A stretch of 64,000 nucleotides of DNA from Sistotremastrum niveocremeum HHB9708. Taxonomy: Eukaryota; Basidiomycota; Agaricomycetes; Sistotremastrales; Sistotremastraceae. A program made the position numbers and the translations under genes. The notes under the pieces were generated by a model, which did not search any database, had not been told where the DNA came from, and worked only from the letters and a program-made list of their open reading frames with translations. This document shows positions 22,917 to 35,341 of this stretch, piece by piece (the first letter of the stretch is position 1; each line of letters starts with the position of its first letter). The DNA lies in contig KV419399.1 in NCBI GenBank assembly GCA_001630475.1, positions 208,552-272,551 of the forward strand, read 5' to 3'.

Positions 22917-24864
22917 ATGGAGTTCACCCCCGCTCCTGCTGTCCATCGTGTCCTGTGTGCGGATTGTGGTGAGTATTATGTCTTGTGGGCATGTCCCATG
23001 GTAGCTGATCTGTGCTGTTGCATTCAGGTGATCCGATAGAGCCAAATTCAGCGAATCTTTGTATACGATGCCTTCGTAATTCGTGCGTTGTTTGCAATCT
23101 TCTGAGTGTCATTAATTGACAGGACTGCAGCGTCGACATCACGGAAGGCATTCCTAAGCAAGGTCAGCAAATCTCTCGATCTCTATGATGTTTCTGTACT
23201 CATAATTCGTATAGCTTCCCTTGCATTCTGCAGAAATTGCGACCGATTCCTTTCCCCTCCCCAAACCTGGACCATCGCCCAACCTGAATCAAGAGAACTG
23301 CTTGCCATCTGCCTCAAAAAATTGAAGGGACTGAATAAAGTCCGCTTGATTGACGCTGGATTCATATGGACGGAACCTCACTCAAAGCGAATCAAAGTCA
23401 AGCTTACAATCCAAAAAGAGGTATGCACATAGTGCTATTACCCCTTTTCTTCGCTAATTCGTCCGCAAAGGTCTTCACATCGACTGTGATGCAACAGGTG
23501 TTCCAGGTTGAATATCTTGTCCAACACGGGCAGTGTCCTGATTGTGCGAAATTGGCTGCGAAAAACACCTGGAAAGCCCTCGTCCAAGTTCGTCAAAAGG
23601 TCCCTCATAAACGGACGTTCTTGTTCCTCGAGCAGTTGATCCTGAAGCACAATGCTCAAAAAGACACTATATCCGTCAAGGAAGTGAAAGATGGGTTGGA
23701 TTTCTTCTATGCTCAGAGAAGCCACGCGATCAAGATGGTGGAATTCCTGGCAGGTGTTGTTCCAGTCAGGTATGTTGCTTTCATTTCTTTACTGGCTTCT
23801 TCCTAAAGTGAAAATAGAACCAAATCGTCGGAACAGTTGTTGTCGACCGACACCCATTCTAATACCGCCAATTACAAGTTCACATACTCCGTCGAAATCC
23901 TGCCAATATGCAAGGATGACGTTGCATGCATGCCCATGAAACAGGCAAAATCATTAAGTAACATCAGGTATGTCTGTTGATTATTAGCATTTTCGACGGT
24001 CCCTTATATGCATCCAGCCCACTCACCATTGCCACGCGAGTCGGAAACTCTTTACATCTCCTCGACCCCTCAACCCTTCAGACCGCCGATATTTCCGCAC
24101 CAGTTTACTGGCGGAATCCCTTCTACAGCCTTGCATCCGTTTCAGATCTTGTCGAATTCACCGTTCTTGACATCGAGCCCTCGGGCCCGGTGAAAGGAAA
24201 ATGGGTACTGGCAGACGCTCAAGTTGCCATGTCCGGTGCTTTCAGATCCCAGAAAGACGATATGGACGCAGACATGGATGACGGCTCGACATCCCAGATA
24301 TTTCACACGCGTACTCATCTGGGCGCTATTCTTCAACCCGGAGACACCGCATTGGGGTATCATCTAACCAACGCCAACTTCAACAACGATCACTTTTCTT
24401 CATTACCAACTTCCCGTATACCTGATATCATCCTGGTGAAGAAGGCATACCCGAACAGTCGGAAGAAGAATAAGAACAGGAATTGGAGATTGAAGAGTAT
24501 CGCGAAGGAGGTGGAAAAGGGCAACGACGGTTCTGGTGCCGGCCGAGGTGTCGTTGGTCACGGAGGTGGTCGGAACCAGAAGAAAGTGGATGAAGATTAC
24601 GAGATCTTCTTGCGTGAGCTCGAGGAAGATCAGGAAATGCGTGGAGCGATCAATTTGTATAAGGCTGGAGGTGCGAAGCCTAGAAGACCGAAAGGACAGG
24701 GTGCTATGGAGGTTGAAGAGGAGACTCCCGCGCAGCCAGCTGCTGTCGACCACAAAATGTATGAAGACGATGAGACGGGAGAGGAGGAGGATATCGGTCC
24801 TTCCTTGGACGAGTTGCTGGACGATCTACACATTAATGACGAGGAGGGTGATCACTCGGAATAG
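22917..24864 (+). CDS. NMD3: 60S ribosomal export protein Nmd3
   Basis: Nmd3 is the adaptor that links nascent 60S subunits to the exportin Crm1. The ATG at 22917 opens MEFTPAPAVHRVLCADCG. Several ~50-nt introns follow near the 5' end. The N-terminal treble-clef zinc fingers are clear: CADCG, LCIRCLRNS and VDITEGIPKQ, then FCRNCDRFLSPPQTW. Conserved blocks follow: KKLKGLNKVRLIDAGFIWTE, HGQCPDCAKLAAKNTW, VRQKVPHKRTFLFLEQLIL and FYAQRSHAIKMVEFLAG. The C-terminal exon has VYWRNPFYSLA and DIEPSGPVKGKWVLAD, then DIILVKKAYPNSRKKNK and EDYEIFLRELEEDQEMRG. It ends in an acidic tail (DDLHINDEEGDHSE) where leucine-rich nuclear export signals reside in the family. It appears complete, roughly 500 residues. 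Confidence 0.96.
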
Positions 24865-25203
24865 CATCTCCATCGCAAGACTTTCGTGGTTGATATTGAT
24901 TGACATGTATCTTTACACAGGGCTATTTTACTGAGTACTTGTTTTATATTTTCGAGTTCATGGCACTTCCGCCATCAACACTCCCCAAGAAATTACAAAA
25001 GGACTGAAAACGAAAGGCTTCAGATCATCGACGCATTCAGTCGCTGTTGTGTGCTGAGTTGCCAGCAGACCGTCAAGATGCTACTCGTCCGCGATAGAGC
25101 CCACACAAGTTTCACGTGCTGCCCCAAGACGGCCACGCAGCGAGAAGCGTGCCGCAGACCACGGAGTTCTTCCAAGAAAGACGTAGGGCCATATAGACCA
25201 AGC

Positions 25204-26150
25204 TCAATAAACGGCTCTGCCATACATTTCTGCCTCGGCCCGTTCCTCCAGATTGTCCAATCTAGACTCTGGAGTCAACACATATGCAGCGTCTTGATCT
25301 GCTGGGATAGCCCGGGAGGGATGTGCTGGATTTTTAGCAAAACAGAACAATGCTGTATTGCCCACTCGACGGAAGCCGACCTATGCATATGATGAGTCGG
25401 ACATAAAGAGTCACGGAAGAACGATGAACGCACTCGACGGTAGAACTTGATGATTCGAAGCTCGACTTCGTCACGGAAACGCAGCTCACTCGGTGTCATG
25501 GGGGCGAAGGGTCCATTCACAGGTGGTGGCAGCTCATGCGTCAGAACACCGGGCCAGACGAACATAAATGATTGTTTCTTCAACTCTGGGAAGAGGAAGA
25601 GACGCGGAATGGCCCAAGAGCCGATGCCCTTGCAACGATGCTCCCGGTTTATTTCCATCTCGATCAAGTGGACTAGCCGCCCTCCATCGATCTCCGTCTG
25701 GGTCCAACAGGCTTTTCCTGCAGAGGCAATCTTGCTGAGGAAACGGCCTCTTGTGTCGAACAGAGTGGCGAGGCTGGCCAAGTCCTGTAATAAGCGACAA
25801 TCAGAGTGACAGAATCATAATGATATATAATACAAAAGCATGAATACCCTAGACATTGAGTCGAGCTCCCCAAAGAATCCGCTTCTTATCTTTCTGCGGT
25901 TCACAATATTAATTTCGATTTTACCGATTTCTTGACCCTCAGGAGCTATGATTTTGAACTTGAGTTCCTAGAAAAACCGTGTAAGCTGAGCGATATTGAG
26001 CTGAGAAAAAACTATGACGACCTTGAGCCACCTGTCGTCATCGTCGTCGTCGTCTTCCTCCTCCTCCTTTTGAGGCCAGATTCGGGTTTCTTTTTTCATC
26101 GCGTAGCCTTTCAAGTCAGGAGGAGAGTTCTGCTGCAATTGACAGAACAT
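25204..26150 (-). CDS. GNAT-like N-acetyltransferase domain protein
   Basis: The ATG at 26150 opens MFCQLQQNSPPDLKGYAMKK, then an Asp/Glu tract (QKEEEEDDDDDDDR). Introns join this to ELKFKIIAPEGQEIGKIEI, then DLASLATLFDTRGRF and the acetyl-CoA-binding motif A region, IEMEINREHRCKGIGSWAIP (R/K-x-x-G-I-G). Next comes FPELKKQSFMFVWPGVL. A final exon gives FYRRVGFRRVGNTALFCFAK, typical of the last strands of GNAT folds, then NPAHPSRAIPADQDA and a stop at 25204-25206. The substrate is unknown. The family is common in Agaricomycetes. Exon junctions at about 25799-25853 and 25391-25442 are phase-consistent. Confidence 0.65.
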
Positions 26151-29100
26151 GTGGTGTTTCTTTTGATCTGCATTTTCGCAGTGATCCGAGCAGCTATCAA
26201 CACGATCAGATCAGACGAAGTGACATGAAAAGGGTTTCCGCATACTAAGGCACAAGATCGCATGTTGGACAATTATGAAGGGTGATGTCTCCAGTCGATG
26301 GGCAATGCGGGTTATTGCACCCGGGCTTCACGGTGGGCGACAATATTAATACGCGTGGCTTCGATCTAAGGGCAATGGCTTCCCGAACCCATATTTCCCA
26401 AGGTTGTTCAGGTTCCGATGACTTGTTCTCGCTGTTTTCTGCATTGCTGAAAATCAACTTCTTTCAGCGGCATTAAGAGCAACGATTCAATCAAAGCGGC
26501 GGACCTGCTGTCCTTCTTAACAGTTGACTGCTCTACGAGCTCGCTTGCGGTCACATTCGAGCCTTCTAAGCTGGTGTTCTGAGGACTTTTGACATCCATT
26601 GGCGTTCTGAACGACTTTTTCAAAGGCGTTGGTCAAGGCAAAGGGAGCGCAATATCAATATTACGTCCATTCAATTACCAGGCTGAGCGAGGCGCCCTAG
26701 GATGGTTGAGCCCAACCATCATGGCAGGCGGCGCCTGCGAGGCTGCGACAAGACTCCTTGCACCCTTAAAGATGCATCCACGCATCCACCTTTGCAATTA
26801 TGAAGGTATCGTCCCAATATGTATCAGCCATAAAGTCTGATGATCTCAAAGGGAGGACTTGACACATCGTGGACGAAAGCGCGAGTTCAGAGCGATTTCA
26901 ACTCCCGCGCGTCGACTCGCTGGCTTATTGCGCCACTCCAACTCTTCTGCAGAGTCAATATGGCTCTGCAGCGCGTACATCACCGTACTTGACTTGAGTA
27001 TCATTACTTCTATTATTATTAGCTCATATTTTGAGGTTCAAACGAGGCTACTACGAGGAAGAGCCGCCTTAGGGAAACTTCGCCCAGTAACACACGCTGA
27101 AGAGTATGTGCAGCTGACGAGGGACTCGCAAATTTAACATTTCCGAGCCTAAGGTTATGTCTTGCCTCCAGTGGTCAATGTTTGGATTTTCAGGTCTGAG
27201 CAATATGAAGCGAAGATCTCAGGAGAGTTGATGGCGTACAAGGGTCAAGTCGGGAAAAGAAATGCATATCTCAGAGCTTCGCGGTCTGCGAGCCTTGTCT
27301 CTCCAATTTTTGGATCTCTTTGCTTCGCGCCAATCTTTTTGAAACTTTTTTTTTTGTGGAACTCCGGACATTTTCAAATCTGTCGAGACTCCAGTTCAGC
27401 TCATTTCTTAGGATCTTGTAGCATGACTGTCCATCTTGTTTTTCCATGGACTGAGAGATGACTTTACCCATATCTCACCCTCAGGCTGTCTGCCGAACCA
27501 CATGCTCGTCGTCGGATCCCCAAATGCCTCGTGCTCTCCGTGAGGCGTACGAGTTCCCCGTCAAGAGTCCACCTGTGACTTACGAGGCATCACGACAAAG
27601 CACCCTCAACCTTGCTCGGTACTGATACCAAAACGCCATGCGTATCGACCCTCCCAAGACGAGCATTCTCAGTGCCAAGGCATCAACTTGGTGCCACTGC
27701 TGTCCAAAGATTTCCTAAGAGAACGAGGACCGGCATGAAAGTGAAACCTGGACTGTAATGAAGCACATCGTGTCTATCGCCTAGATGTCTCACCTCTACC
27801 AGCTCCAAGGGAGACTGTACTGCCATCATGATGTCTATTGAGGGGCTCAGACGACTAGAGACCTGACTGACACGTGGGAGAACCATCCCTTTAAAATCGA
27901 CAGGCTATACGAGTCTGCGCGATCAGAGAGAGAGGCCGTGTGTCCAGTACGACTTGATATCTAGCTCGTCAAAAGTCCGTCATCTTTGAGTAGGAGGTGA
28001 CGAGCTCTGTGGTACGAGGGCATAGAGAATAACTCATCTGATGACTTTACAGACACAATCAGTGCTTGGAGGTGCTATTTTATGCGGCTAGTATGAGACA
28101 GATCATCTTAGTTGCCTGAATTTTTCTTCGGTCCTTCGCTTCGTGCGAGTCGTACATACATAACGATTTACGCCAGCTAGATGAAGCAATGTAAAAAGTA
28201 GAAATCCAGTTCCAGAGACATTGTTACGATGGGCATCGCTACCGTGAATTAAGCGGACAGGCGCAAACGCCAACGCTTCATCGAGTTGCTGTCCGGTCGT
28301 CTAAGCTGAATCGGGGACGCCGCAAGAATTGTGACAGAAGATGAAAGACTATTTGAGGGTCGCTTCCATGATAGACGATCACTGGAAGAAACGGATCGCC
28401 CTTTTTTGCCAAGTATCGCCGTGCTTGGATTCACAGGTCTGGGAAAACGAGCCCTATCCAGCGTGTCGTCAATATAAATATATAGTGATCTTGCGCATGA
28501 CGTAGGCAGAGGAGAGCACAGACTGGAAGCTAGACTCACCCGCCCACACCAGAGCTGTGAGAACCCTCCCGAGCCTTGCTTGCCTTTTTTTCTGCATCAG
28601 ATTTCGCGGGACCGGGGATAAAGAACCTTTTGGATGCCTTGGGTTGATTACAGTGCACAAGTGGGCGAGTCTAGTGGGTCTCGTTTGCTCCTGGATCGAT
28701 GGCATCATGTCGGCTCGCGTCTGAGTCGCGGGAAGGCGCCTGTCTCTTTTTCTCCAGTTGCATGCAAGCTCCCAGAAAATATGGATGCTAGTCGTCAAAA
28801 CGCGTCTTTCGCGTCCTTCAATATCTATGCTCTTGACGAGTTGGATCTACTCACGATTTCATCGTGATTTCTGGCTTTCACGAGCTTACTTGGACCGCCG
28901 ACCTCCTGGTAGCGTATTACCCAGTTCAAGCTCGCCTCAAGCTCATATTCCTTTGAATCCGTAGATCGCCTCTGCGCAAAATATTTCAATGACTCAGAGG
29001 CGCTATCGACCACCCACAAGCAAAGTCTGCTGCTTCCACTACCCACTTTTGCATCCAACTTGCCTGCATCCTCCCACATTCGAACGTCCACGAGGCATTG

Positions 29101-30784
29101 ACTGTCAGTGACAGTCAAAAATACTGCGACAGTGCAGCCAATGTCTCCGTTGGGAATATCATGACCCTCTATGGGATGAAAGAAACGATGTCTCGGATTC
29201 GGCGATACAATCCCAATCGGTTGTTGTGCCTGTCGCACTATCTCGCAGCGTATCGTCGGTTCTTTCGCCATGAGTCTCGCAAATCTTACGAGCATCATCC
29301 TCTTGGTTTCCAAGAACAACAAAGTCTTGACTGGAGTGGTTCACGTCTTTATCGCACTGGACCTGCTGATCGGGTCGGTCTCGGCATCTGGGTGTGAATA
29401 CCACTGAGCCCCTATTATTATGACTCAGTCTGGAATCGTCACATGCCCCTAAACAAGGCAAGCCTTTATAAGCGATTGCCCGGGACAATGCTCCTTTCCT
29501 TACGCCATCATCATGCCTGGCTTGCTCACAGACGGCAGATTCAGCATCTCCTCTACGCAAGTTCTTGTCCACTGCCGGGACTCCTCCCTAGCTACGATGT
29601 ACCCTACGATCTCGCGCGAGGGAGGGTGTAGCTACAGGACCTGCGCAACGACCAACACCTAGCCGTCGCCACGCTCCCTTGACTCCTCTATCGCTCTTGC
29701 TGTACTCCATCTGGAGTCCGGGGGGTTCACCTGAACCCTCCGGGTACCGTCAGGGAATGGTCATCGTAACCTGCACGAGTTATCGTCAATCGATCTGTCA
29801 CGTCGATGCAAAGTTGATGTCTCAACGGCTCAATGGTCGCTTAAACGTTGATGATTATACCCAATCTTGATAAATGATCTGCTTTGATTTGCCTTCGAGC
29901 ACACTTGATCTGCCTTGCGCGCATACCACGCTGCATATTTGCATAAACTTTATGACACTCTACCTATTCATCCCCATACGCCGTTGCTGCCTTACCACTG
30001 CTGTACCCGAAACCATGTCCCGCATTTATTTGCACTACATTCCAGAGGCCGGTTATCTACGTTTTCGGAGCCATTATCCAGTTGATGACCCTAAACCTTG
30101 CATCTTTGGCAGACATCGCTGCGTTGCACTTTTACTCTTGGCATTGCGTGTCTCATGCTTCAGTGAGTCATTGATGGATACTGCGATACCGGTTTACTCA
30201 TTCTCCGAAGGTGACTAGGTGACGCTGTAGTTAAAGAGAGAAACCATCACACAAACCGTACCCGTCATCAAACTGCATCTGGCACAAGCATGAAAGCGCA
30301 ATGAACAACAACCAAAGATACGTTGATCATGTATACAACTGTAACCAGTCCTGTCTTCCTGATACTCCGGTGCGCTCTCCGAGTGCACTGTGAATCGGGC
30401 GTGGGCAGACTGAGTATTGCTGGACCACTAATTCCTGGATCAAGACGGGAAAGCAAGAGTACGAGGAAGGAGGCTTGGATCGGCTGGCGACATCCGGCTA
30501 GGGGTTGCCGCAGGCATGATCGCAGAATGTAGGCCTTCGCAAGGCTTACATCGCGCATCCGTTGTCATCATGACACGATAATTTTTCCCTCCCCTCTCGC
30601 TTCGTGCGAGTTTTGTGGTTGGATTCATTCTGTTTCTTTATCGCCCGAGGTGAGTGATCTGATTCACTACTAGTACTGTACTGGCATTGTCATCTCGAGA
30701 CGTAGTCGTTCGCATTGTATGCGATGTTCGAATTAATGAATTGATGTTGAGATTACCATGCATGACATCCAGAAACCTGAGTGA
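26151..30784. other. Gene-poor 4.6-kb stretch
   Basis: No open frame here has a recognisable domain or intron-consistent continuation. A cysteine-rich minus-strand fragment near 26250-26320 (GCNNPHCPSTGDI...CPTCDLV) hints at a small zinc-binding exon, but I could not build a gene from it. A 13-bp word CGCTTCGTGCGAG occurs at about 28140 and 30599 without further similarity. I find no element ends or target duplications. Confidence 0.5.
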
Positions 30785-31708
30785 CTACCAAGTTCTGCCG
30801 TCGACAATCCGACGACCTCGTTCTCTCTCCACAGCCTCCTTGCCTCTGGTCCCCGCCCCCGCCTCGATCCTCTTTCCTTTCCCTCCTATTCCATCGCCCA
30901 TTTTCAAGGGTGCATTCCCAGCATGCAACATCCTCATCGCCGCTTTGATGACGTTCATCGGGTTCCTGCTACCCCACACCTTCGCACTGACATCCTTGAT
31001 GCCAGCAGCTTTGAAGACCTGATGTAAATTTGGATTACATTGTAACCCAAATCCAACGGGGCGTGGTCGCATGATGATCCGTGTAGCTCCGAATTTCGTC
31101 TGTATTGTCGTCCATAATGTACGCTCTTCAAAGCGCTCGACGACGTCCATAGATCGAACGGCCTGAGTGAAAGCTTTTTGTGAAGCCTCCGGTATAGCTT
31201 CTGCTTTCCCTTCGCCATATCCAACCAATCCATTTCCGTTGCCCACGACAGTAAGAGCATAGAAAGACGCGATCTTTCCCTTTCCTGTCATTTGGACGAC
31301 TCGTTTCTGAACGAGAGGGTAGCGATGAAGTTTGCCGAGGTCTTTGTGGGGTATGGGGAGATGGTATTGAGGAGAATATTGTTCGATTTCTTCTCGAGAT
31401 GTTAGGACGCGTTCGCCTTTACTGTCCGTCTGCTGAAGATTCCATGGTGGAGGGTCGTTGTAGACCTTGACACTGGTTCCATGGCTCTTTTTAGTTGGAC
31501 GTTGCTCAGAGGCTTGGACGTTGTCGTATATCGGATTGTGGTGGAGGAAGAGGTCTGAAAATTCTGCGGGAGGGCGGGTGCGACGTGTCCTTCCGGTTCG
31601 TCTGGTGGATGTAGACGAGAAAGGTCTGTTTCTACAGACTGTCGACGAGGACGACGAGGCGAATTGTAGCAGCTCTCGTGACCATCCAAATTTTGCCAGA
31701 GCAGACAT
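30785..31708 (-). CDS. MRPS5: Mitochondrial small-subunit ribosomal protein uS5m
   Basis: This is a component of the mitochondrial 30S-type subunit, equivalent to bacterial S5. A single open frame carries the double-stranded-RNA-binding N-terminal S5 fold (KRVVQMTGKGKIASFYALTV, then GNGNGLVGYGEGKAEAIPEA, the classical S5 signature) and the C-terminal domain (KFGATRIIMRPRPVGFGLQ, then FKAAGIKDVSAKVWGSRNPM). The 5' region is a presequence rich in Ser, Arg and Thr. I chose the ATG at 31708 because it opens MSALAKFGWSRELLQFASSS, a good presequence. An ATG at 31762 would overlap the start codon of the divergent PITH gene. The C-terminal extension is basic. No intron is needed. Confidence 0.93.
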   Translation of the reverse strand: MSALAKFGWSRELLQFASSSSSTVCRNRPFSSTSTRRTGRTRRTRPPAEFSDLFLHHNPIYDNVQASEQRPTKKSHGTSVKVYNDPPPWNLQQTDSKGERVLTSREEIEQYSPQYHLPIPHKDLGKLHRYPLVQKRVVQMTGKGKIASFYALTVVGNGNGLVGYGEGKAEAIPEASQKAFTQAVRSMDVVERFEERTLWTTIQTKFGATRIIMRPRPVGFGLQCNPNLHQVFKAAGIKDVSAKVWGSRNPMNVIKAAMRMLHAGNAPLKMGDGIGGKGKRIEAGAGTRGKEAVERERGRRIVDGRTW

Positions 31709-31760
31709 GGCTTTCGACTGCTGTTTGGCTCTGTTTGTCAGAGCCTTCTTCGGCATCGCC
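31709..31760. promoter_or_regulatory. Very short divergent interval (uS5m / PITH protein)
   Basis: With the uS5m start at 31708 and the PITH start at 31761 only 52 bp lie between. Each transcript's leader must overlap the other gene. The CCATGG palindrome at 31759-31764 provides an ATG on both strands. Confidence 0.5.
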
Positions 31761-32606
31761 ATGGCTGATCCTGAGCATTCTATTGTTGACCATCTCGCTG
31801 GGTCTGATACGACGAATTTATATGCGGAAATAGACAGAGACAAGTGAGGTCTGGCAAACTCCCAAAGGGCTTCCACTCAGAGCGGTTCCTGACGTTGCGT
31901 AGCGTTCACGGGCTCAATCTGGCTGTTCCGGAGGACGCGCGGGCTATTATCAAAACTTGGGACCAACGAGAGGATACCTCTGTCTCTGCTGATTCTGGTG
32001 TTGACGATCAGGTCCGATGACTCGAAAGGCTGTACTGTTGGCTGGTGTTTACGAACGATGTCAATCTGCAGCTCATCATCCACATACCTTTCACTCAGCA
32101 AGTCCGTATTCGGTCGATTCTGGTCAAAGTTGGTATGAGGTCACCCCTTGGAAGTGTCATATGTCACGTCTCAAATGATCCTTTCAGGGAGAGGCGAAGT
32201 CGCACCAACTCGGCTACGCGTATACGCTAATTACCCCACAATTATCGACTTTGCAGATGCTGAAGCTATCAAACCTCACATCAACATGTCTCTGCTAGAA
32301 GGCCAAGTTGCTGTCACCGAATACCCAGTCCGAGCCGCTGCTTTCACCAGCATCAATAGCCTGTCATTATTCTTCGTCAGTCTCTGATTTCCCTCGCTTG
32401 ACTTGTGCCTTACGTCGATATCCCAGAGTGAGTCAAGTGGCGGGGATATGAGCAGAATATATTACATCGGATTCAAAGGAGACGTACGAAGTCCACAGCG
32501 CGAACCCGGGAATAGAATAGACGTTCGCGCCCAGAACGCGGCAGACGCCAGCATCGTGGATAGAGTGGGCGAGAAGAGCGCCGCCCGTCAGTCTACCATT
32601 CGCTAG
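31761..32606 (+). CDS. PITH-domain protein (PITHD1/TXNL1 C-terminal type)
   Basis: The PITH domain interacts with the 26S proteasome in thioredoxin-like 1 and its relatives. Five exons fit in phase: 31761-31843, 31903-32011, 32072-32132, 32188-32375 and 32427-32606, giving 206 residues. The sequence runs MADPEHSIVDHLAGSDTTNL, then EIDRDNVHGLNLAVPEDA, QLIIHIPFTQQVRIRSILVK, APTRLRVYANYPTIIDFADA, VTEYPVRAAAFTSINSLSLF and SRIYYIGFKGD, the family's hallmark blocks. There is no thioredoxin domain, so it is the stand-alone PITHD1 type. It ends DRVGEKSAARQSTIR. Confidence 0.92.
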
Positions 32607-33497
32607 CATGGCGTCTGTTTAATAGACATTGTATTATTACACGGTGCATGCTTGAACGCATGCCATCTTTGAAGCTCATTTGGGAAGAGTCCGGTTGTTT
32701 AAATGAAATTTGTACATAACACTTGCATAAACTCCGGAAGAAATGTAGGAACTACGCAGTAGCCGTGGTCGGCGGTCTTGGCCCATATATGGAAAGGCGC
32801 TTTCCTAACTACATAAGTGGCACGCTTGTTCCGGAAGAGAACCAAAGGGTTCACAGCAATCGCTGTCTCTTGGAGATAAATCTACAATACCAGAAAATAT
32901 TGGCAATATTCATAGCCGAGGACAATATTGCTTTGATTAATATCTGGGATCAGTTTCACCATCATGGAGGAGGTGGCACTTGCTACGAGAGATTGAGTCG
33001 GACCGTAACGCAACTGAAACCGTAATTGTCCATTTCCCCGATCATCAGGGTGTTCTGGAAGCCAGACACGCTGCACAGGTACCCGGGTAATGCGGGCGAG
33101 AGACTTCAGACGCGACTTGGACGCGACTTCAAGTCTGGCAGTTCAACAAGCACGTCTGTTCTTTCGAGGACGGAAACACGAATAAAACCCAAGAAATAAC
33201 GAGGAATATTGGACGCGTGCCACCAAGAGAGAGGTCACGTGAAGAGTCGACGCGTTTGTTTATGTGCATCACAAGTTACGTAATGTGTCATATTTAGGCG
33301 TCAATTTAAGTTCGGTTTCTCTTCTTCCCAAGGACCACCACCAGCTCAAGGCTCCTTCACCTCGTCGCTCTCCATCAACACAGGATCATTCACGATTCTA
33401 CACGCGACTACTAGGAGCCTGAAGCTGTCCTCGAACATCTCTATATTCTTGTGTCTTGAAGTCGCGTCCGAACTCTCAACATCACATCCTTCATCCA
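32607..33497. other. Intergenic stretch, no supported gene
   Basis: It contains only short frames. The last ~200 bp are pyrimidine-rich and probably include the promoter and leader of the next gene. Confidence 0.5.
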
Positions 33498-34105
33498 ATG
33501 GCATCGTTCAGAATATTCCTCGACTCGTCGCCTTCCGTCCCCACTGTCCGTCAGGACTTCACCCGTTCCTCACGTCCACCTCTCTTGAACTTGTCGAGTC
33601 CGACGTTCGACAAGGAGAACTCTGGCATAAACGCCTCATCGAAGCCCCGTACGAAGAGAAAGTACGTCACAGAGCCGGGTGCAGGCCCGTTGGCTGTGAA
33701 GAAGAAAGTGAAGAAGTCGGTGCCCACATCAGTTGTGGCCACGTCTTCGAAACCGGCGGCGAAGAGGGCTAAGGGTCCCAAGTTCCCCATCAAGCCGCTC
33801 GCTGATATCAGCGACGCGTTTGAGACGAGTGCTGCACCAGCACCCGCACCTCAGCCCAAGGTATGTTTGTCGTCGTTTTGCACTTTCAAAGTCTTGAATA
33901 GCTTGTTCAGAAGCCTACCAAGACCGCGAAACTGCCAGAACTCGCATCGTTCAATTTCGAGTTTCCCGAACAACTCATTCCTCTTCCTGAATCGCCACCT
34001 TCTACTCCATCCACTTCTAAATCATTCAGCTTCACCCTCAGCGATACCCATGAGCCATACCTCTCGATCCCTCTGCCACCTTCGTCTCCATTGAGAGAAC
34101 TATAG
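33498..34105 (+). CDS. Small basic/proline-rich protein with KEN box; possible securin-like APC/C substrate
   Basis: Two exons are joined by a short phase-0 intron (about 33861-33910) and give about 185 residues. The N-terminal half is basic and disordered. It contains the KEN degron (TFDKENSGINAS) and a lysine-rich patch (KRKYVTE, VKKKVKKS). A PLADISDAFE segment follows. The C-terminal half is acidic and proline-rich: LPELASFNFEFPEQLIPLPE, then SPPSTPSTSK, ending LPPSSPLREL. A basic N-terminus with KEN box and an acidic Pro-rich separase-binding end is the layout of securins, and FNFEFPEQ recalls the DFESFDLPEE region of vertebrate securin. Securins diverge so fast that this is suggestive only. 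It could instead be another cell-cycle-degraded protein. Confidence 0.6.
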
Positions 34106-35341
34106 CAAATTACTTATACTTCTTTAATTCCCTTCTGCGTCACCGCGTCGCCTCAAACGCCAGTTTCTCTATCCAAAACACTACTTGCGCACGTTACTGT
34201 TCCTTTCGCGGTACCATAGGGTTACCTTTGCGAGACAGATACTTCCGCGCGATTACGACCTTCACGATCTTCTCTTCTTTCAATGACCTCATGACTTCTT
34301 ATACATCATTAGTTTGCATACGTTCGCATTACTGTACATTCTTCGTCAAAACAGTTTGTTGCATTTTCGAATGGTCTTGTGAGCACTCGAAGATCGAGAT
34401 TCAAAATTCAACATTGAGACACGATCACGTGCCCCACTGTTCATATAGCAGCGGAGTTGCAAACACTTTTCTTTTCATCCTCACCACATCTCCAGTCTGT
34501 TTTTCATCCGTTCCCATGGCCTCCAGCCTCAACTCCATCACCGTCTTGCTTTCCCTGGACAGAAGCAGAGGTAAGCGTCTGTTCCCTGCTTTGCGCTTTC
34601 ATATCGGATGAGAACCATTATCACCAACCTCCGATGTCTCAGGACAGTGAGGAGACTTCAATAAAAATCTAAGAACAGCCAGCTGACCTTCCCCTCTCTT
34701 CTCCCATACATTCTTTAATGCGTCTTACTGATTTCCTGAGCAGGTTTAATTGATTTCGGGATTCGCGTACTCGGCCCTTGAGCGTTGTTACTTGTGTATC
34801 GTACCCATATCTCATACCCCAAAATCTAATTCGATGCCTGTCTCTATCATACGTCGCGAACCGTCAGCCAGTCTGGGGACCTTCGATTGTCTCAAACAAA
34901 TCCCTTATACGTACCAGACTCGATATCACAAGATCTTCCGGATATTGAGATACCTCCTACGGTACCATCGCCACGAGGCTCAATACCCCTATACGCTATA
35001 TGAAACTCGGTTGTCCCTTTTCACAGGCATTGCTTTTATGCCCCGATATTGTTACGACAGATCCTCCGCTCGAGTCATCTTGGCTCATGCCATGCAACAC
35101 GTGAAGAACAACCGAAGGATCACGCTGACGAGTTCAAGTTATAAAATCTTTGCATTCTTATGTGACAATAAAGACAATTGAAGCCCTGGGTATAAGCTAT
35201 GATGATTGGTTTGGTACTACGAATGACTGCGAACTGAATCAGGAAAGAAGGAACCATGGGAGAAAAGAGGTGCAGCAGCTATCACTATTACTCAATGAGT
35301 ATGTGTTCCTCGATCAACTGCAGCTTCTCCTTACCTCTCGT
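34106..35341. other. Intergenic stretch, no supported gene
   Basis: Open frames exist here (one of 143 codons at about 34750-35181) but they have no domain, biased composition or splice support. Nothing else was seen. Confidence 0.45.

Noticed and set aside
28128-30612. Shared word CGCTTCGTGCGAG about 2.5 kb apart, tested as ends of an element
   Set aside because: Similarity stops after 13 bp and no target duplication or inverted end was found.
34750-35181. 143-codon plus-strand frame
   Set aside because: No recognisable domain, ordinary composition for chance, and no neighbouring exon that extends it.
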